This document shows, piece by piece, positions 1 through 6,959 of a stretch of DNA of 7,156 bases; position 1 is the first letter of the stretch; each line of letters opens with the position of its first letter. Origin of the DNA: an uncultured Alphaproteobacteria bacterium (GTDB lineage: Bacteria; Pseudomonadota; Alphaproteobacteria; UBA7985; CAJQQZ01); contig CAJQQJ010000204.1 of assembly GCA_905480445.1 (NCBI GenBank), forward strand, positions 1 through 7,156. Direction: 5' to 3'. Under the pieces are notes generated by a model that did no database searches, was not told where the DNA came from, and saw only the letters and a program-made list of their open reading frames with translations. A program made the translations under genes and the position numbers.

Positions 1-1416
1 CAACCATCATCAAAATCTCCAACAGCCAACGCCATGTGGGGCGGCCGTTTCACATCGGGGCCAGCCGAAATCATGGAACAGATTAATGCTTCCATTGGTT
101 TTGACCAGCGCCTTTATCAGCAAGACATCAAGGCCTCTAAAGCCCACGCGACTATGCTCGCCGCTTGCAGTATTATCAGCGAAACCGATAACGACGAAAT
201 ACAAAGCGGCCTAGACAAGATAGCCCAAGAGATAGCCGAAGGGCATTTCACATTTCAGCGAGCTTTGGAAGACATTCACATGAACGTCGAGTCTCGCTTA
301 AGAGAATTGATCGGTGAAGCCGCTGGTCGTCTGCATACAGCGCGGTCAAGAAATGACCAAGTTGCGACCGATTTCCGCCTTTGGGTGCGTGACACAACAG
401 ACGGATGTATTGACCAGCTGGTGGCTGCACTGGCCGCGTTGTTGGATAAGGCAGAAAAGCATACGGACGTCGTGATGCCTGGTTTCACTCACCTCCAAAA
501 CGCTCAGCCCGTCACATTCGGCCACCATATGATGGCTTATGTTTCGATGCTGCGTAGAGATCTCAGCCGTTTCCAAGACGCAAGGGCGCGCATGAATGAG
601 TCTCCGCTTGGTGGGGCCGCGTTGGCAGGGACTGGTTTTCCAATCGACCGTGATCAAACCGCGAGTCTTCTGGGCTTTGATCGTCCGATGGCCAACTCTA
701 TCGACGCAGTCTCTGACCGAGATTACGCGCTTGAGTTTCTTTCAAATTCCGCAATTTTGGCAACCCACCTATCCAGATTGGCTGAAGAAGTCGTTATTTG
801 GGCCTCTGATGCCTATTCCTTTATCTCCCTGACAGACGCCTTCACAACTGGCTCCTCTATTATGCCACAAAAGCGCAATCCCGACGCAGCAGAGCTCGTC
901 AGAGGAAAAAGCGGCCGAATTATTGGTAATCTAAATGCCTTGCTTGTTGTCATGAAAGGCTTGCCGCTTTCCTATTCGAAGGACATGCAAGAAGATAAAG
1001 AACCAGTTTTTGATACTGCCGATTCAATCAATCTTTGTTTGGCAGCGATGACTGGCATCATCAGCGATATGGTACCAAATGAAGATCGGCTGAGAACCGC
1101 TACTGGCAAGGGACAAATAACGGCGACCGATCTGGCCGATTGGTTGGTGAGAGAACTGGGTCTTCCTTTCCGTGACGCCCATCATGTCACCGGTTCAATC
1201 GTTCATTTAGCTGAGTCTCAATCTTGTCAGATTTGGGATTTATCATTGCAAGATATGCAAAAAATCGAACCACGGCTTAACGAACGAGTCTTTTCTGTGT
1301 TATCAGTGGACGAATCGGTTAGGAGTCGTCGTTCATTTGGCGGCACAGCTCCGACAAGGGTAAGAGAAGCAATTGATGCTGCTCGCCAAGAACTAGGCTT
1401 GTCCTTAAGGGATTAA
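1..1416 (+). CDS. argH: Argininosuccinate lyase, 5' end outside the window
   Basis: Splits argininosuccinate into arginine and fumarate, the last step of arginine synthesis, in the cytoplasm as a homotetramer of the fumarase/aspartase superfamily. The protein from the ATG at 34 (460 residues) starts MWGGRF, the conserved ArgH beginning. Counting from that Met, HTARSRNDQ is at 101-109, GFTHLQNAQP with the conserved catalytic-region His153 at 150-159, and the superfamily signature GSSIMPQKRNPD at 273-284 with the Ser274/Ser275 pair of the mobile catalytic loop. The frame is open from base 1 (QPSSKSPTANA precedes MWGGRF). Alphaproteobacterial ArgH usually has a short leader before MWGGRF, so the true start probably lies just left of the window; ATG 34 is the fallback. 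No strong Shine-Dalgarno precedes 34. The gene ends 4 bases before the lipoprotein gene, suggesting an operon. All visible motifs are intact. Confidence 0.97.
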   Translation, partial: QPSSKSPTANAMWGGRFTSGPAEIMEQINASIGFDQRLYQQDIKASKAHATMLAACSIISETDNDEIQSGLDKIAQEIAEGHFTFQRALEDIHMNVESRLRELIGEAAGRLHTARSRNDQVATDFRLWVRDTTDGCIDQLVAALAALLDKAEKHTDVVMPGFTHLQNAQPVTFGHHMMAYVSMLRRDLSRFQDARARMNESPLGGAALAGTGFPIDRDQTASLLGFDRPMANSIDAVSDRDYALEFLSNSAILATHLSRLAEEVVIWASDAYSFISLTDAFTTGSSIMPQKRNPDAAELVRGKSGRIIGNLNALLVVMKGLPLSYSKDMQEDKEPVFDTADSINLCLAAMTGIISDMVPNEDRLRTATGKGQITATDLADWLVRELGLPFRDAHHVTGSIVHLAESQSCQIWDLSLQDMQKIEPRLNERVFSVLSVDESVRSRRSFGGTAPTRVREAIDAARQELGLSLRD

Positions 1417-1420
1417 ATTC

Positions 1421-1654
1421 ATGTTTTTATTAAAAAAAGTTTCTTCATTCGTGTTCATGGGAGTTTTGGTTTTAGGCCTATCTGGCCTACAAGCTTGTGG
1501 GAAAAAGGGCGATCCTTACGCCTCTAAACCTGCAGCAAGTGCAGAGGCAAATGCCAAGCCAGAAGCAGTCGATAACAAAAAAACTTATCCTGCTCCCTAT
1601 CAAAACGAAGTACTACACGAACCGAAAAAGAAGAAATTTCTTGGAATATTTTAA
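1421..1654 (+). CDS. lptM: Small LptM-type (YifL-like) outer-membrane lipoprotein
   Basis: A 77-residue lipoprotein precursor. Lys5-Lys6 are followed by a hydrophobic stretch (about residues 8-23) and a lipobox LQAC ending at Cys26, giving a mature lipoprotein of about 52 residues. The sequence after the Cys, CGKKGDPY, matches the short CGxKGxxY-like start of the LptM/YifL family. In enterobacteria LptM binds the LptD-LptE LPS translocon and helps its assembly; the same role here is inferred from family and context. The tail is rich in Ala, Lys and Pro, with a basic KKKK near the C-terminus, and looks unstructured. Its place between argH and lysA is the standard location in proteobacteria. 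AAGGG at 1407-1411 could serve as a ribosome-binding site 9 bases before the ATG. The 3' end probably overlaps the lysA start by 14 bases. The lipoprotein call is firm; the gene symbol is based on synteny and the motif after the Cys. Confidence 0.85.
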   Translation: MFLLKKVSSFVFMGVLVLGLSGLQACGKKGDPYASKPAASAEANAKPEAVDNKKTYPAPYQNEVLHEPKKKKFLGIF

Positions 1655-2903
1655 CTACCGTAACGGCGAGCTCTTTGCTGAAGAACTCTCGATTGCAGAA
1701 ATTAGCAAGACTGTAGGAACACCTTTCTATTGCTACTCACAAAGCGCCATAGAAGAAGCTTATCAACAACTGACAACGGCTATTCAAGGCCTGGATTTGT
1801 CCGTTTTTTATGCCATCAAGGCTAGTTCAAACCCTGCAATTATAAAGGTTTTGGCGGATCAAGGCGCCGGTGCCGATATCGTATCAGGTGGTGAACTACG
1901 CCTAGCCCTTGCCGCTGGTCTTCCTGCAAATAAAATCGTCTTTGCTGGGGTTGGTAAAACCCGCGATGAAATGGCTTTCGCACTCGCCCAAGGAATTTTA
2001 CAGTTCAATGTCGAATCTCCACAGGAGATTGAAGCATTGAATTCAGTGGCTGAAGAACTGGGGCTTGTCGCGCCGATCGCACTGCGTATTAATCCTGATG
2101 TCGACGCTAAAACAGATGCTCGAATCACCACAGGAAAAGCCGATAATAAGTTCGGTATAGATGCCAAAGACGCTCTCACTATTGCAAAGCAAAGCAGTGA
2201 GCTAAAGGGGATCCGCATTGACGGCCTAGCCGTCCATATTGGATCTCAGCTTTTGGATCTTGAGCCATACCGCGAAGCCTATAAACGTCTGGCTTCCTTA
2301 GCGACAAACTTCATGAACGAAGGCTTTAAGCTTCACCACCTAGATCTTGGTGGTGGCGTAGGCATAGCTTACGATTTGGGCCAAGCGCCAGACCTCAATG
2401 CTTATGCATCAATTGTGAAAGAAACAGTTCATCCACTCGGTTTGCCGCTGATGATGGAGCCTGGCCGCTCCTTGGTTGGTCAAGCCGCGATTATGGTTTC
2501 CGAAGTGATCTACACAAAAGACGCCACAACCAAGTCCTTTGCCATCATTGATGCCGCAATGAATGACCTCATCCGCCCAGCACTCTATCAAGCAAAACAT
2601 GCCATTAAGCCAGTGCACGAAAGTGTTAGTGCCAGCCACAATCGCTCTTACGATTTCGTTGGGCCAGTCTGTGAATCGACTGACACTTTCGCCGAAGATT
2701 TCGACTTTTCAGAGCTTAATGCTGACGATCTTGTCGCTTTCTATTCTGCGGGGGCTTACGGCGCGGTGATGGCGTCAGAATACAATGGCCGTCCACTGGT
2801 TCCTGAGGTGTTAGTCAAAGGCGATAGCTTTTCAGTAATCCGACAGCGCCCGAGTTATGAGGACATGCTGCGGCTTTACTCGTTGGCCAGTTGGCAAATC
2901 TAG
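1641..2903 (+). CDS. lysA: Diaminopimelate decarboxylase (probable TTG start)
   Basis: Decarboxylates meso-diaminopimelate to L-lysine with pyridoxal phosphate (PLP), the last step of the DAP pathway; the active site forms between subunits of a cytoplasmic dimer. It is a fold-type III (alanine-racemase-like barrel) enzyme. In the 420-residue product, the PLP lysine is Lys60 in YAIKASSN, HIGSQ is at 199-203, the phosphate-binding glycine loop GGGVG at 237-241, EPGR at 273-276, the active-site CESTD at 344-348 and AGAYG at 370-374. The C-terminus is complete. The frame is open further left with an ATG at 1497, but that would add 48 residues that are only a frame-shifted reading of the lipoprotein gene. 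Starting at TTG 1641 gives MEYFNYRNGELFAEE, which fits the usual family N-terminus. A weak purine-rich AAGAAG lies about 7 bases upstream. The 14-base overlap with the lipoprotein gene suggests translational coupling. DAAMNDL in place of DAGMNDL is common in this class. Confidence 0.95.
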   Translation: MEYFNYRNGELFAEELSIAEISKTVGTPFYCYSQSAIEEAYQQLTTAIQGLDLSVFYAIKASSNPAIIKVLADQGAGADIVSGGELRLALAAGLPANKIVFAGVGKTRDEMAFALAQGILQFNVESPQEIEALNSVAEELGLVAPIALRINPDVDAKTDARITTGKADNKFGIDAKDALTIAKQSSELKGIRIDGLAVHIGSQLLDLEPYREAYKRLASLATNFMNEGFKLHHLDLGGGVGIAYDLGQAPDLNAYASIVKETVHPLGLPLMMEPGRSLVGQAAIMVSEVIYTKDATTKSFAIIDAAMNDLIRPALYQAKHAIKPVHESVSASHNRSYDFVGPVCESTDTFAEDFDFSELNADDLVAFYSAGAYGAVMASEYNGRPLVPEVLVKGDSFSVIRQRPSYEDMLRLYSLASWQI

Positions 2904-2908
2904 CGACG

Positions 2909-5335
2909 ATGTCCAAGCAGCCTCTGAAACTCTACTTGCTGAAGCCTATGGCTTGGCTCGTGTTGTTTTGGGAGGCTTTTTGGACGGCATTTTGGCCACT
3001 TTTTGTTTTTCTCGGCTTTGTTTTTGCGCTGGCTTTTACGCCTATCTCAGATTTTCTTCCACCCTACTGGCATCTAGGCATTCTCGCTTTTCTATCCTTC
3101 ACCTTTATTGTTTTGCTAGGTTTGGGTATTTGGAAAATAAGGCTGCCCAAATGGCTGCAAGCGAGCCGAAGATTGGAAGAAGACAGCGGATTTCTGCACC
3201 AGCCTTTGTCTGGAATGAAGGAAGAAGCAAACTTCATCACAACTGATCCTGACGATCCTTCAGCTGCCCTTTGGAATGCCCACCAGGAGCAGCAACGAAA
3301 ACAGTTAAAAAAAACCAAAATCAAAGCACCAAGAGGCCTGCTTTTAACGCTTGATCGTTACGGGATAAGGTTGCTGCCCTTATTAGCAATTGCGATTGTT
3401 GCGCCCCTTAACTGGCTCAATCTAGAGAGAAACGTCAAGTCTAATCTATGGCCCACTTGGCCCACGCCCCCTGCGCCACTCGCTCTCCAGATCGACGCCT
3501 GGATCACACCGCCGACTTATACGGCTATCGACCCCTTTGTTGTGGACTTCAGCAAGACTGGCCAACACCAACTTCATGTTCCGACAAAATCCGAGCTGGT
3601 CCTTCAACTGCAAGGCGGAACCGACGGCGTTGAGGTTCGCGATGGGCAAGGCGCGATCGATGCCACAAAAGTTAGCTCTGGTGCAATACGCATAAAAATG
3701 GCGCTCCAAAACGACAAAACTATTCAGGTCTTAAAAACTGGCGCAGAAAAAGCTGCTTTGAGTTTTTCTATCAAACCCGATTTGAAACCTGCGATTATCT
3801 TGGAGGAGCGCCCTCGCTCAACCGACAGAGGCTCTCTACAGCTTAAATACAGAGCAGAGGACGATTACGGTCTTGCAAAGATCACAGCTCAGCTAGAACT
3901 GGCGGAAGGTCCGAAGCAAAATCCGGCTACCCTTTTACTTACCAACTTCAACGAACTCGAAACTTTAGTGCAAAAGAGCGATTTCCTTTCTTTGGCTGAA
4001 CACCTATGGGCCGGCTCCCCTGTTTTCATAAGCCTGATTGCTGAAGATATAATCGGGCAAGTTAAGGAAAGTTCCCCGGCTCACGTTCAGCTGCCAGAAC
4101 GGCAATTTCGTAACCCTTTGGCCAAAAAGGTCATTGAGATCCGCAAGCAACTCTATTTCAGGAGCCAAGACCGGTTTCTATTAGCTCAGACCCTGTTGAA
4201 CATGGCTCAAGAGTTAGGCGCCTCTGAAGACAACCGACGGATTGATATCCAACTCCTCCAGATCGGCACCAAGTTAAAATCGTTCACAGAAACCAAAGTC
4301 CCTGACACTTTCTACAAAGAACTGTGGGACATTGCACTGGCTCTCGACTTCTCGCCCTTGAGTGACGCGGAAACCCGATTGAAAGAAGCAGAAGAGAACC
4401 TTCGTGACGCCCTTGAGAACTCCGCCCCTGAAAGCGAAGTTGAACAAAGGGTCCAAGAACTTCGCAAAGCAATGGAAGATTTTATGTCTGAAATGGCTAG
4501 GCAAAGCCTGGAAGACATGCTGAATAATCAGAATTTGGATCTGGCTCCTTTAGACCAAAACTCGCCAACCAGTTCAGCTTTGGATCAGTTGAGCGATGAA
4601 CTCAAAAACCTGACCGAACAGGGCGCTAGAGAAGAAGCGTTAGAGCTCCTCAACCGCATGAAGGAGATGTTGGAGAATCTGCAAAGCAATGACTTAAAAA
4701 TGAGCCTCAACCAATCGCCCAATGATGGCAGCAACGCAGGAATGATGCAGCAGCTAGGCGAGATCATGGAGGATCAGCAATCGCTCCTCAATGAGCTTTT
4801 CAGTGCTATGCAAGCGGGCACAGATTGGAATGATACCTCAGACGCTAATCTAGATTCCGCCCTCAAGCAGGAGAAAATACGTCAGGCTCTAGGCGATCTA
4901 ATGAGAGACACAGCACGTGGACTGGGAGGTATTCCCAAACCCCTTGGTGAAGCCGAAAGAAAAATGAAAAGCGCGGTCGAGGCCCTGAGAGGAGCGCGCG
5001 GCGAAGAGGCTGTTGAAAGCCAGACGCAGGCACTCAGATCTCTACAAGACAGTGCCCAAGAAATTGCTAACATAATCGCCCAACAGATGGGAGACGGTGC
5101 ACCCAGTCAGGCGATGGAGGGGCTTCAATCAAGAAACGGGCAAGGTCCATTGGATCCCTTGGGTCGAAAGACTAAGGACGGCAGAACCGGCAAAGATGAT
5201 TTACTAGGTAACGATCCATCGTTGGCCGGAAGCCAGTCAGATGCCATCGTCAAAGAGTTAAGAAAACGGCTCACTCAGCCCGGTATTAAGCCCAAAGAAA
5301 GGGCCTATATTCAGAAACTTCTGGAAAAATTCTAG
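2909..5335 (+). CDS. TIGR02302/DUF4175 family inner-membrane protein, function unknown
   Basis: An 808-residue protein of the alphaproteobacterial TIGR02302 (DUF4175) family, with no established function. From ATG 2909, two hydrophobic segments (about 15-43 and 54-75) are followed by a charged stretch, then a third segment (about 155-170). The next part contains WITPPTYT at 198-205 and RAEDDYGL at 315-322, typical of the family's beta-rich region, which should be periplasmic after three crossings. Residues about 474-729 are a Glu/Gln/Met/Asn-rich, strongly helical, probably coiled-coil region. The end carries LDPLGRK at 748-754 and a short terminal helix (LTQPGIKPKERAYIQKLLEKF). Two starts are possible: ATG 2909, 5 bases after lysA, or TTG 2891, which adds six residues and overlaps lysA by 13 bases. 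Neither has a clear Shine-Dalgarno; I prefer the ATG. It is the last gene of the argH-lptM-lysA run. A role in envelope structure is only inferred from topology and from the lptM neighbour. Confidence 0.93.
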   Translation: MSKQPLKLYLLKPMAWLVLFWEAFWTAFWPLFVFLGFVFALAFTPISDFLPPYWHLGILAFLSFTFIVLLGLGIWKIRLPKWLQASRRLEEDSGFLHQPLSGMKEEANFITTDPDDPSAALWNAHQEQQRKQLKKTKIKAPRGLLLTLDRYGIRLLPLLAIAIVAPLNWLNLERNVKSNLWPTWPTPPAPLALQIDAWITPPTYTAIDPFVVDFSKTGQHQLHVPTKSELVLQLQGGTDGVEVRDGQGAIDATKVSSGAIRIKMALQNDKTIQVLKTGAEKAALSFSIKPDLKPAIILEERPRSTDRGSLQLKYRAEDDYGLAKITAQLELAEGPKQNPATLLLTNFNELETLVQKSDFLSLAEHLWAGSPVFISLIAEDIIGQVKESSPAHVQLPERQFRNPLAKKVIEIRKQLYFRSQDRFLLAQTLLNMAQELGASEDNRRIDIQLLQIGTKLKSFTETKVPDTFYKELWDIALALDFSPLSDAETRLKEAEENLRDALENSAPESEVEQRVQELRKAMEDFMSEMARQSLEDMLNNQNLDLAPLDQNSPTSSALDQLSDELKNLTEQGAREEALELLNRMKEMLENLQSNDLKMSLNQSPNDGSNAGMMQQLGEIMEDQQSLLNELFSAMQAGTDWNDTSDANLDSALKQEKIRQALGDLMRDTARGLGGIPKPLGEAERKMKSAVEALRGARGEEAVESQTQALRSLQDSAQEIANIIAQQMGDGAPSQAMEGLQSRNGQGPLDPLGRKTKDGRTGKDDLLGNDPSLAGSQSDAIVKELRKRLTQPGIKPKERAYIQKLLEKF

Positions 5336-5340
5336 GCTGC

Positions 5341-5499
5341 TCAGGATTGCTTAAGAACAAAACGCTTGCTGCAATAAGGGCAATCAATGGAGCCCTTACC
5401 GCGCAAGTTAAGAAATACTTTTGGATGACCGAGCGCTCCGCCAGCACCCTCACAAGCAACTTTTTCTTTGTTTACTTCTACGGTTTCCGCGACTTGCAT
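5341..5499 (-). CDS. Short zinc-finger protein, zf-CHCC / NDUFS6-like
   Basis: A 52-residue protein read leftward from ATG (complement of 5497-5499) to TGA (complement of 5341-5343). The core reads CEGAGGALGHPKVFLNLR followed by CPYCSKRFVL. Cys16, His25, Cys40 and Cys43 form a C-x8-H-x14-C-x2-C set, the Zn-binding pattern of the zf-CHCC family, which includes the complex I accessory subunit NDUFS6 (13 kDa). Alphaproteobacteria commonly have such a stand-alone protein of about 50-80 residues. A link to NADH dehydrogenase assembly or stability is known for the mitochondrial protein and only inferred here. ATG is the only normal start codon in the frame: upstream codons stay open to a TAG about 18 codons back without another ATG, GTG or TTG. 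GGGA shortly before the ATG is at best a weak ribosome-binding site. The gene converges on the DUF4175 gene with 5 bases between stop codons, and diverges from the ABC ATPase gene. No T-tract terminator is visible at its end. Confidence 0.88.
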   Translation of the reverse strand: MQVAETVEVNKEKVACEGAGGALGHPKVFLNLRGKGSIDCPYCSKRFVLKQS

Positions 5500-5637
5500 G
5501 ATTTCTGTCCCAACTGGATTGGATTTCGTTGCAAGCGATCTATCAGCAAAAAGCTATGAAAACAAGTTTCTCCCAAGTCGAAGCTTTGATTCCTTTGCCG
5601 TCCAGTGGAACTTATCCTAAAAGCAGGTCAGATTTTC

Positions 5638-5641
5638 AGGA
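5638..5641 (+). promoter_or_regulatory. Ribosome-binding site that fixes the GTG start of the ABC ATPase
   Basis: AGGA lies 6 bases before the GTG at 5648. An in-frame TAA at 5618-5620 closes the frame upstream, and no other start codon lies between that stop and 5648, so the GTG start is well supported. The rest of the 5500-5647 gap between the divergent genes must hold their promoters, but I see no pair of boxes close enough to consensus to annotate. Confidence 0.7.
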
Positions 5642-5647
5642 AAACCC

Positions 5648-6619
5648 GTGACTTCTTTACCAGATTTAGCAATCAACGCCCAAGCCCTCACCAAAGTCTA
5701 TGGCGGCAGCCAATCCGACCAAGCGCCAAAACTGGCGCTCGATGCGGTCGATCTACAGGTTCCAAGAGGGTCACTCTTTGGGCTCCTAGGTCCCAACGGC
5801 GCAGGCAAATCGACCTTGATCAATATTATGGCCGACCTGGTCAACAAGACCTCTGGTTCTTTGTCGATTTGGGATTACGACATCGACAAAAGACCGCGCC
5901 AATCGCGCGCCTCTATCGGTGTGGTGCCGCAAGAATTAACCTTCGATCCCTATTTTTCTCCGCGCCAAGTTCTGGAACTACAAGCTGGCATGTACGGGGT
6001 TCCACCAAAAGAACGCCGCACCATGGAACTGTTGGAAACCGTAGGGTTGTTTGACAAAGCCGATGCCTATGCACGCTCCCTTTCTGGTGGCATGAAACGC
6101 CGGCTAATGGTCGCGAAAGCCATGGTACATACGCCGCCCATTCTGATCCTTGACGAACCAACTGCCGGCGTAGATGTCGAGCTGCGCCGTATGCTTTGGG
6201 ATCACGTTTTAGAACTCAACGAACTAGGTGTGACGATTGTATTGACCACACACTATCTCGAGGAAGCCGAAGAACTTTGCGACCGCATCGCCATTATCAA
6301 TCGGGGTAATATCGTTGCTTGCGAAGACAAGCCACAATTGCTGAACCGCATCGATAGTAAGAAGATTGTCATTTCATTGAAGCAGGTGCCAGAAAAGCTA
6401 CCGCAACAACTCTTGGATTTTTCACCAGAGCTCACAGATGCCAAAACATCCTCTTCAGGACTGGCTCAACTCGCTTTTTCCTACCGCCGCAGCGAAAGCC
6501 CGATTAGCGCAATCTTAGCCGCCGTTGCCGCCGCCGGCTTAGAGATCCGCGATATATCCACAGAAGAAAGCGACCTTGAAGACATCTTCCTCCAGCTGAC
6601 CAGCAGCAAGAGCACCTGA
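5648..6619 (+). CDS. ABC-2-type transporter ATP-binding protein (YadG-like)
   Basis: A 323-residue cytoplasmic ATPase subunit that would power a membrane exporter. It has every ABC motif in order: Walker A GPNGAGKST at 48-56 (Lys54), Q-loop VPQE with Gln95, signature LSGGMKRR at 145-152, Walker B ILILDEP at 165-171 with catalytic Glu170, D-loop AGVD at 173-176, and H-loop His202 in TTHYLEEAEE. The wording around the signature and Walker B (LSGGMKRRLMVAKA, LDEPTAGVDVELRR) is close to the YadG/CcmA-type ATPases that pair with ABC-2 permeases. About 85 residues follow the core (from about 238), the usual variable C-terminal domain of this group. The substrate cannot be read from the sequence. 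No permease gene follows: the tRNA gene begins 74 bases later, and the upstream neighbour is a divergent zinc-finger gene. The membrane partner must be elsewhere, or the gene has been separated from it. No mutated motif suggests decay. Confidence 0.93.
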   Translation: MTSLPDLAINAQALTKVYGGSQSDQAPKLALDAVDLQVPRGSLFGLLGPNGAGKSTLINIMADLVNKTSGSLSIWDYDIDKRPRQSRASIGVVPQELTFDPYFSPRQVLELQAGMYGVPPKERRTMELLETVGLFDKADAYARSLSGGMKRRLMVAKAMVHTPPILILDEPTAGVDVELRRMLWDHVLELNELGVTIVLTTHYLEEAEELCDRIAIINRGNIVACEDKPQLLNRIDSKKIVISLKQVPEKLPQQLLDFSPELTDAKTSSSGLAQLAFSYRRSESPISAILAAVAAAGLEIRDISTEESDLEDIFLQLTSSKST

Positions 6620-6674
6620 AAACCATTTACCTATCGCGGCCCTTAAGCTATTAGGCTGCTAACATCTTTCGGGT

Positions 6675-6680
6675 CATAAT
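6675..6680 (+). promoter_or_regulatory. Possible -10 box for the tRNA-Arg gene
   Basis: CATAAT, one mismatch from TATAAT, ends 13 bases before the mature tRNA, which would give a leader of a few bases, as expected for a tRNA transcript. The matching -35 region, around TTAGGC at 6651-6656 with an 18-base spacer, is poor, so this is only a suggestion. The 74-base gap after the ATPase gene holds no hairpin with a T-run, so read-through from that gene into the tRNA is also possible. Confidence 0.35.
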
Positions 6681-6693
6681 TTCTGGCCCCTGT

Positions 6694-6770
6694 GGACCCA
6701 TAGCTCAGTTGGATAGAGTGCTGCCCTCCGAAGGCAGAAGCCGTTGGTTCGAATCCAACTGGGTCCACCA
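6694..6770 (+). tRNA. tRNA-Arg, anticodon CCG
   Basis: A complete 77-base cloverleaf with encoded CCA. The acceptor stem GGACCCA (6694-6700) pairs with TGGGTCC (6760-6766), then discriminator A and CCA (6768-6770). The D arm is GCTC/GAGT (6703-6706 with 6716-6719) around a loop containing GG. The anticodon stem CTGCC (6721-6725) pairs with GGCAG (6733-6737) around loop CTCCGAA, placing CCG at 6728-6730, which reads Arg codon CGG. The T arm is GTTGG/CCAAC (6743-6747 with 6755-6759) around TTCGAAT. All stems pair apart from one G-T at the base of the D arm. Six T bases follow the CCA directly (6771-6776), a likely end point for the transcript. The 3' halves of tRNA genes are frequent integration sites, and the sequence to the right changes character. 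Confidence 0.97.
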
Positions 6771-6840
6771 TTTTTTCTGAATTAAATCAACGACTTAGGG
6801 GCATGCGAAATTTTGGCGCTGTAACTACTTGCATCTCGCG

Positions 6841-6881
6841 TACCGTACAAAACTACCGAGTCCTCGTACAAATACCGTACA
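6841..6881. repeat. Cluster of short direct repeats around CGTACA
   Basis: TACCGTACA occurs exactly at 6841-6849 and 6873-6881. The longer unit CGTACAAA occurs at 6844-6851 and 6865-6872. CGTACA thus appears three times within 41 bases (6844, 6865, 6877), with a partial TACCGAG at 6854-6860 between them. Closely spaced direct repeats of about 9 bases beside a tRNA gene resemble the arm-type binding sites of tyrosine integrases or an operator cluster. Neither protein is visible in the window, so the function is inference. Confidence 0.55.
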
Positions 6882-6927
6882 GTCGAAATCGCGCTAACTA
6901 TGACTATTTGTTTGTTGAGGGTAATTT

Positions 6928-6946
6928 TTTACTTGAAACAAGTAAA
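6928..6946. promoter_or_regulatory. Perfect 8-base inverted repeat, probable operator
   Basis: TTTACTTG at 6928-6935 and its exact reverse complement CAAGTAAA at 6939-6946 are separated by AAA. A two-fold symmetric site with a 3-base centre fits a dimeric helix-turn-helix repressor. It covers the -35 box of the promoter at 6933-6959, the classic position for repression. It is not followed by a T-run and the loop is only three bases, so an RNA terminator is less likely. The cognate protein is unknown. Confidence 0.55.
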
Positions 6947-6959
6947 TGTTTGTTATACT
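6933..6959 (+). promoter_or_regulatory. Probable sigma-70 promoter with extended -10
   Basis: The -35 candidate TTGAAA (6933-6938) has one mismatch to TTGACA. The -10 TATACT (6954-6959) has one mismatch to TATAAT and is preceded by TG one base upstream (6951-6952), an extended -10. The spacer is 15 bases, shorter than the ideal 17, which the extended -10 can offset. Transcription would start near 6966 and run rightward, where no convincing open frame follows and a leftward frame lies opposite. The product could be a short or antisense RNA, or a gene beyond the window. Confidence 0.45.

Noticed and set aside
2581..2583. Possible unusual substitution in LysA (DAAMNDL in place of DAGMNDL, near residue 305).
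   Set aside because: As I recall, Ala at this position is common in alphaproteobacterial LysA proteins, and all PLP and active-site residues are intact.
5375..5398. Inverted repeat TAAGGGC...GCCCTTA with a 10-base loop that might be a terminator for the DUF4175 gene.
   Set aside because: There is no T-run after it and it lies within the zinc-finger coding sequence, where the codons explain it.
5347..5559. A rightward 70-codon frame in the gap after the DUF4175 gene.
   Set aside because: It is the shadow of the zinc-finger gene on the other strand, with a TTG start, no ribosome-binding site and unlikely composition.
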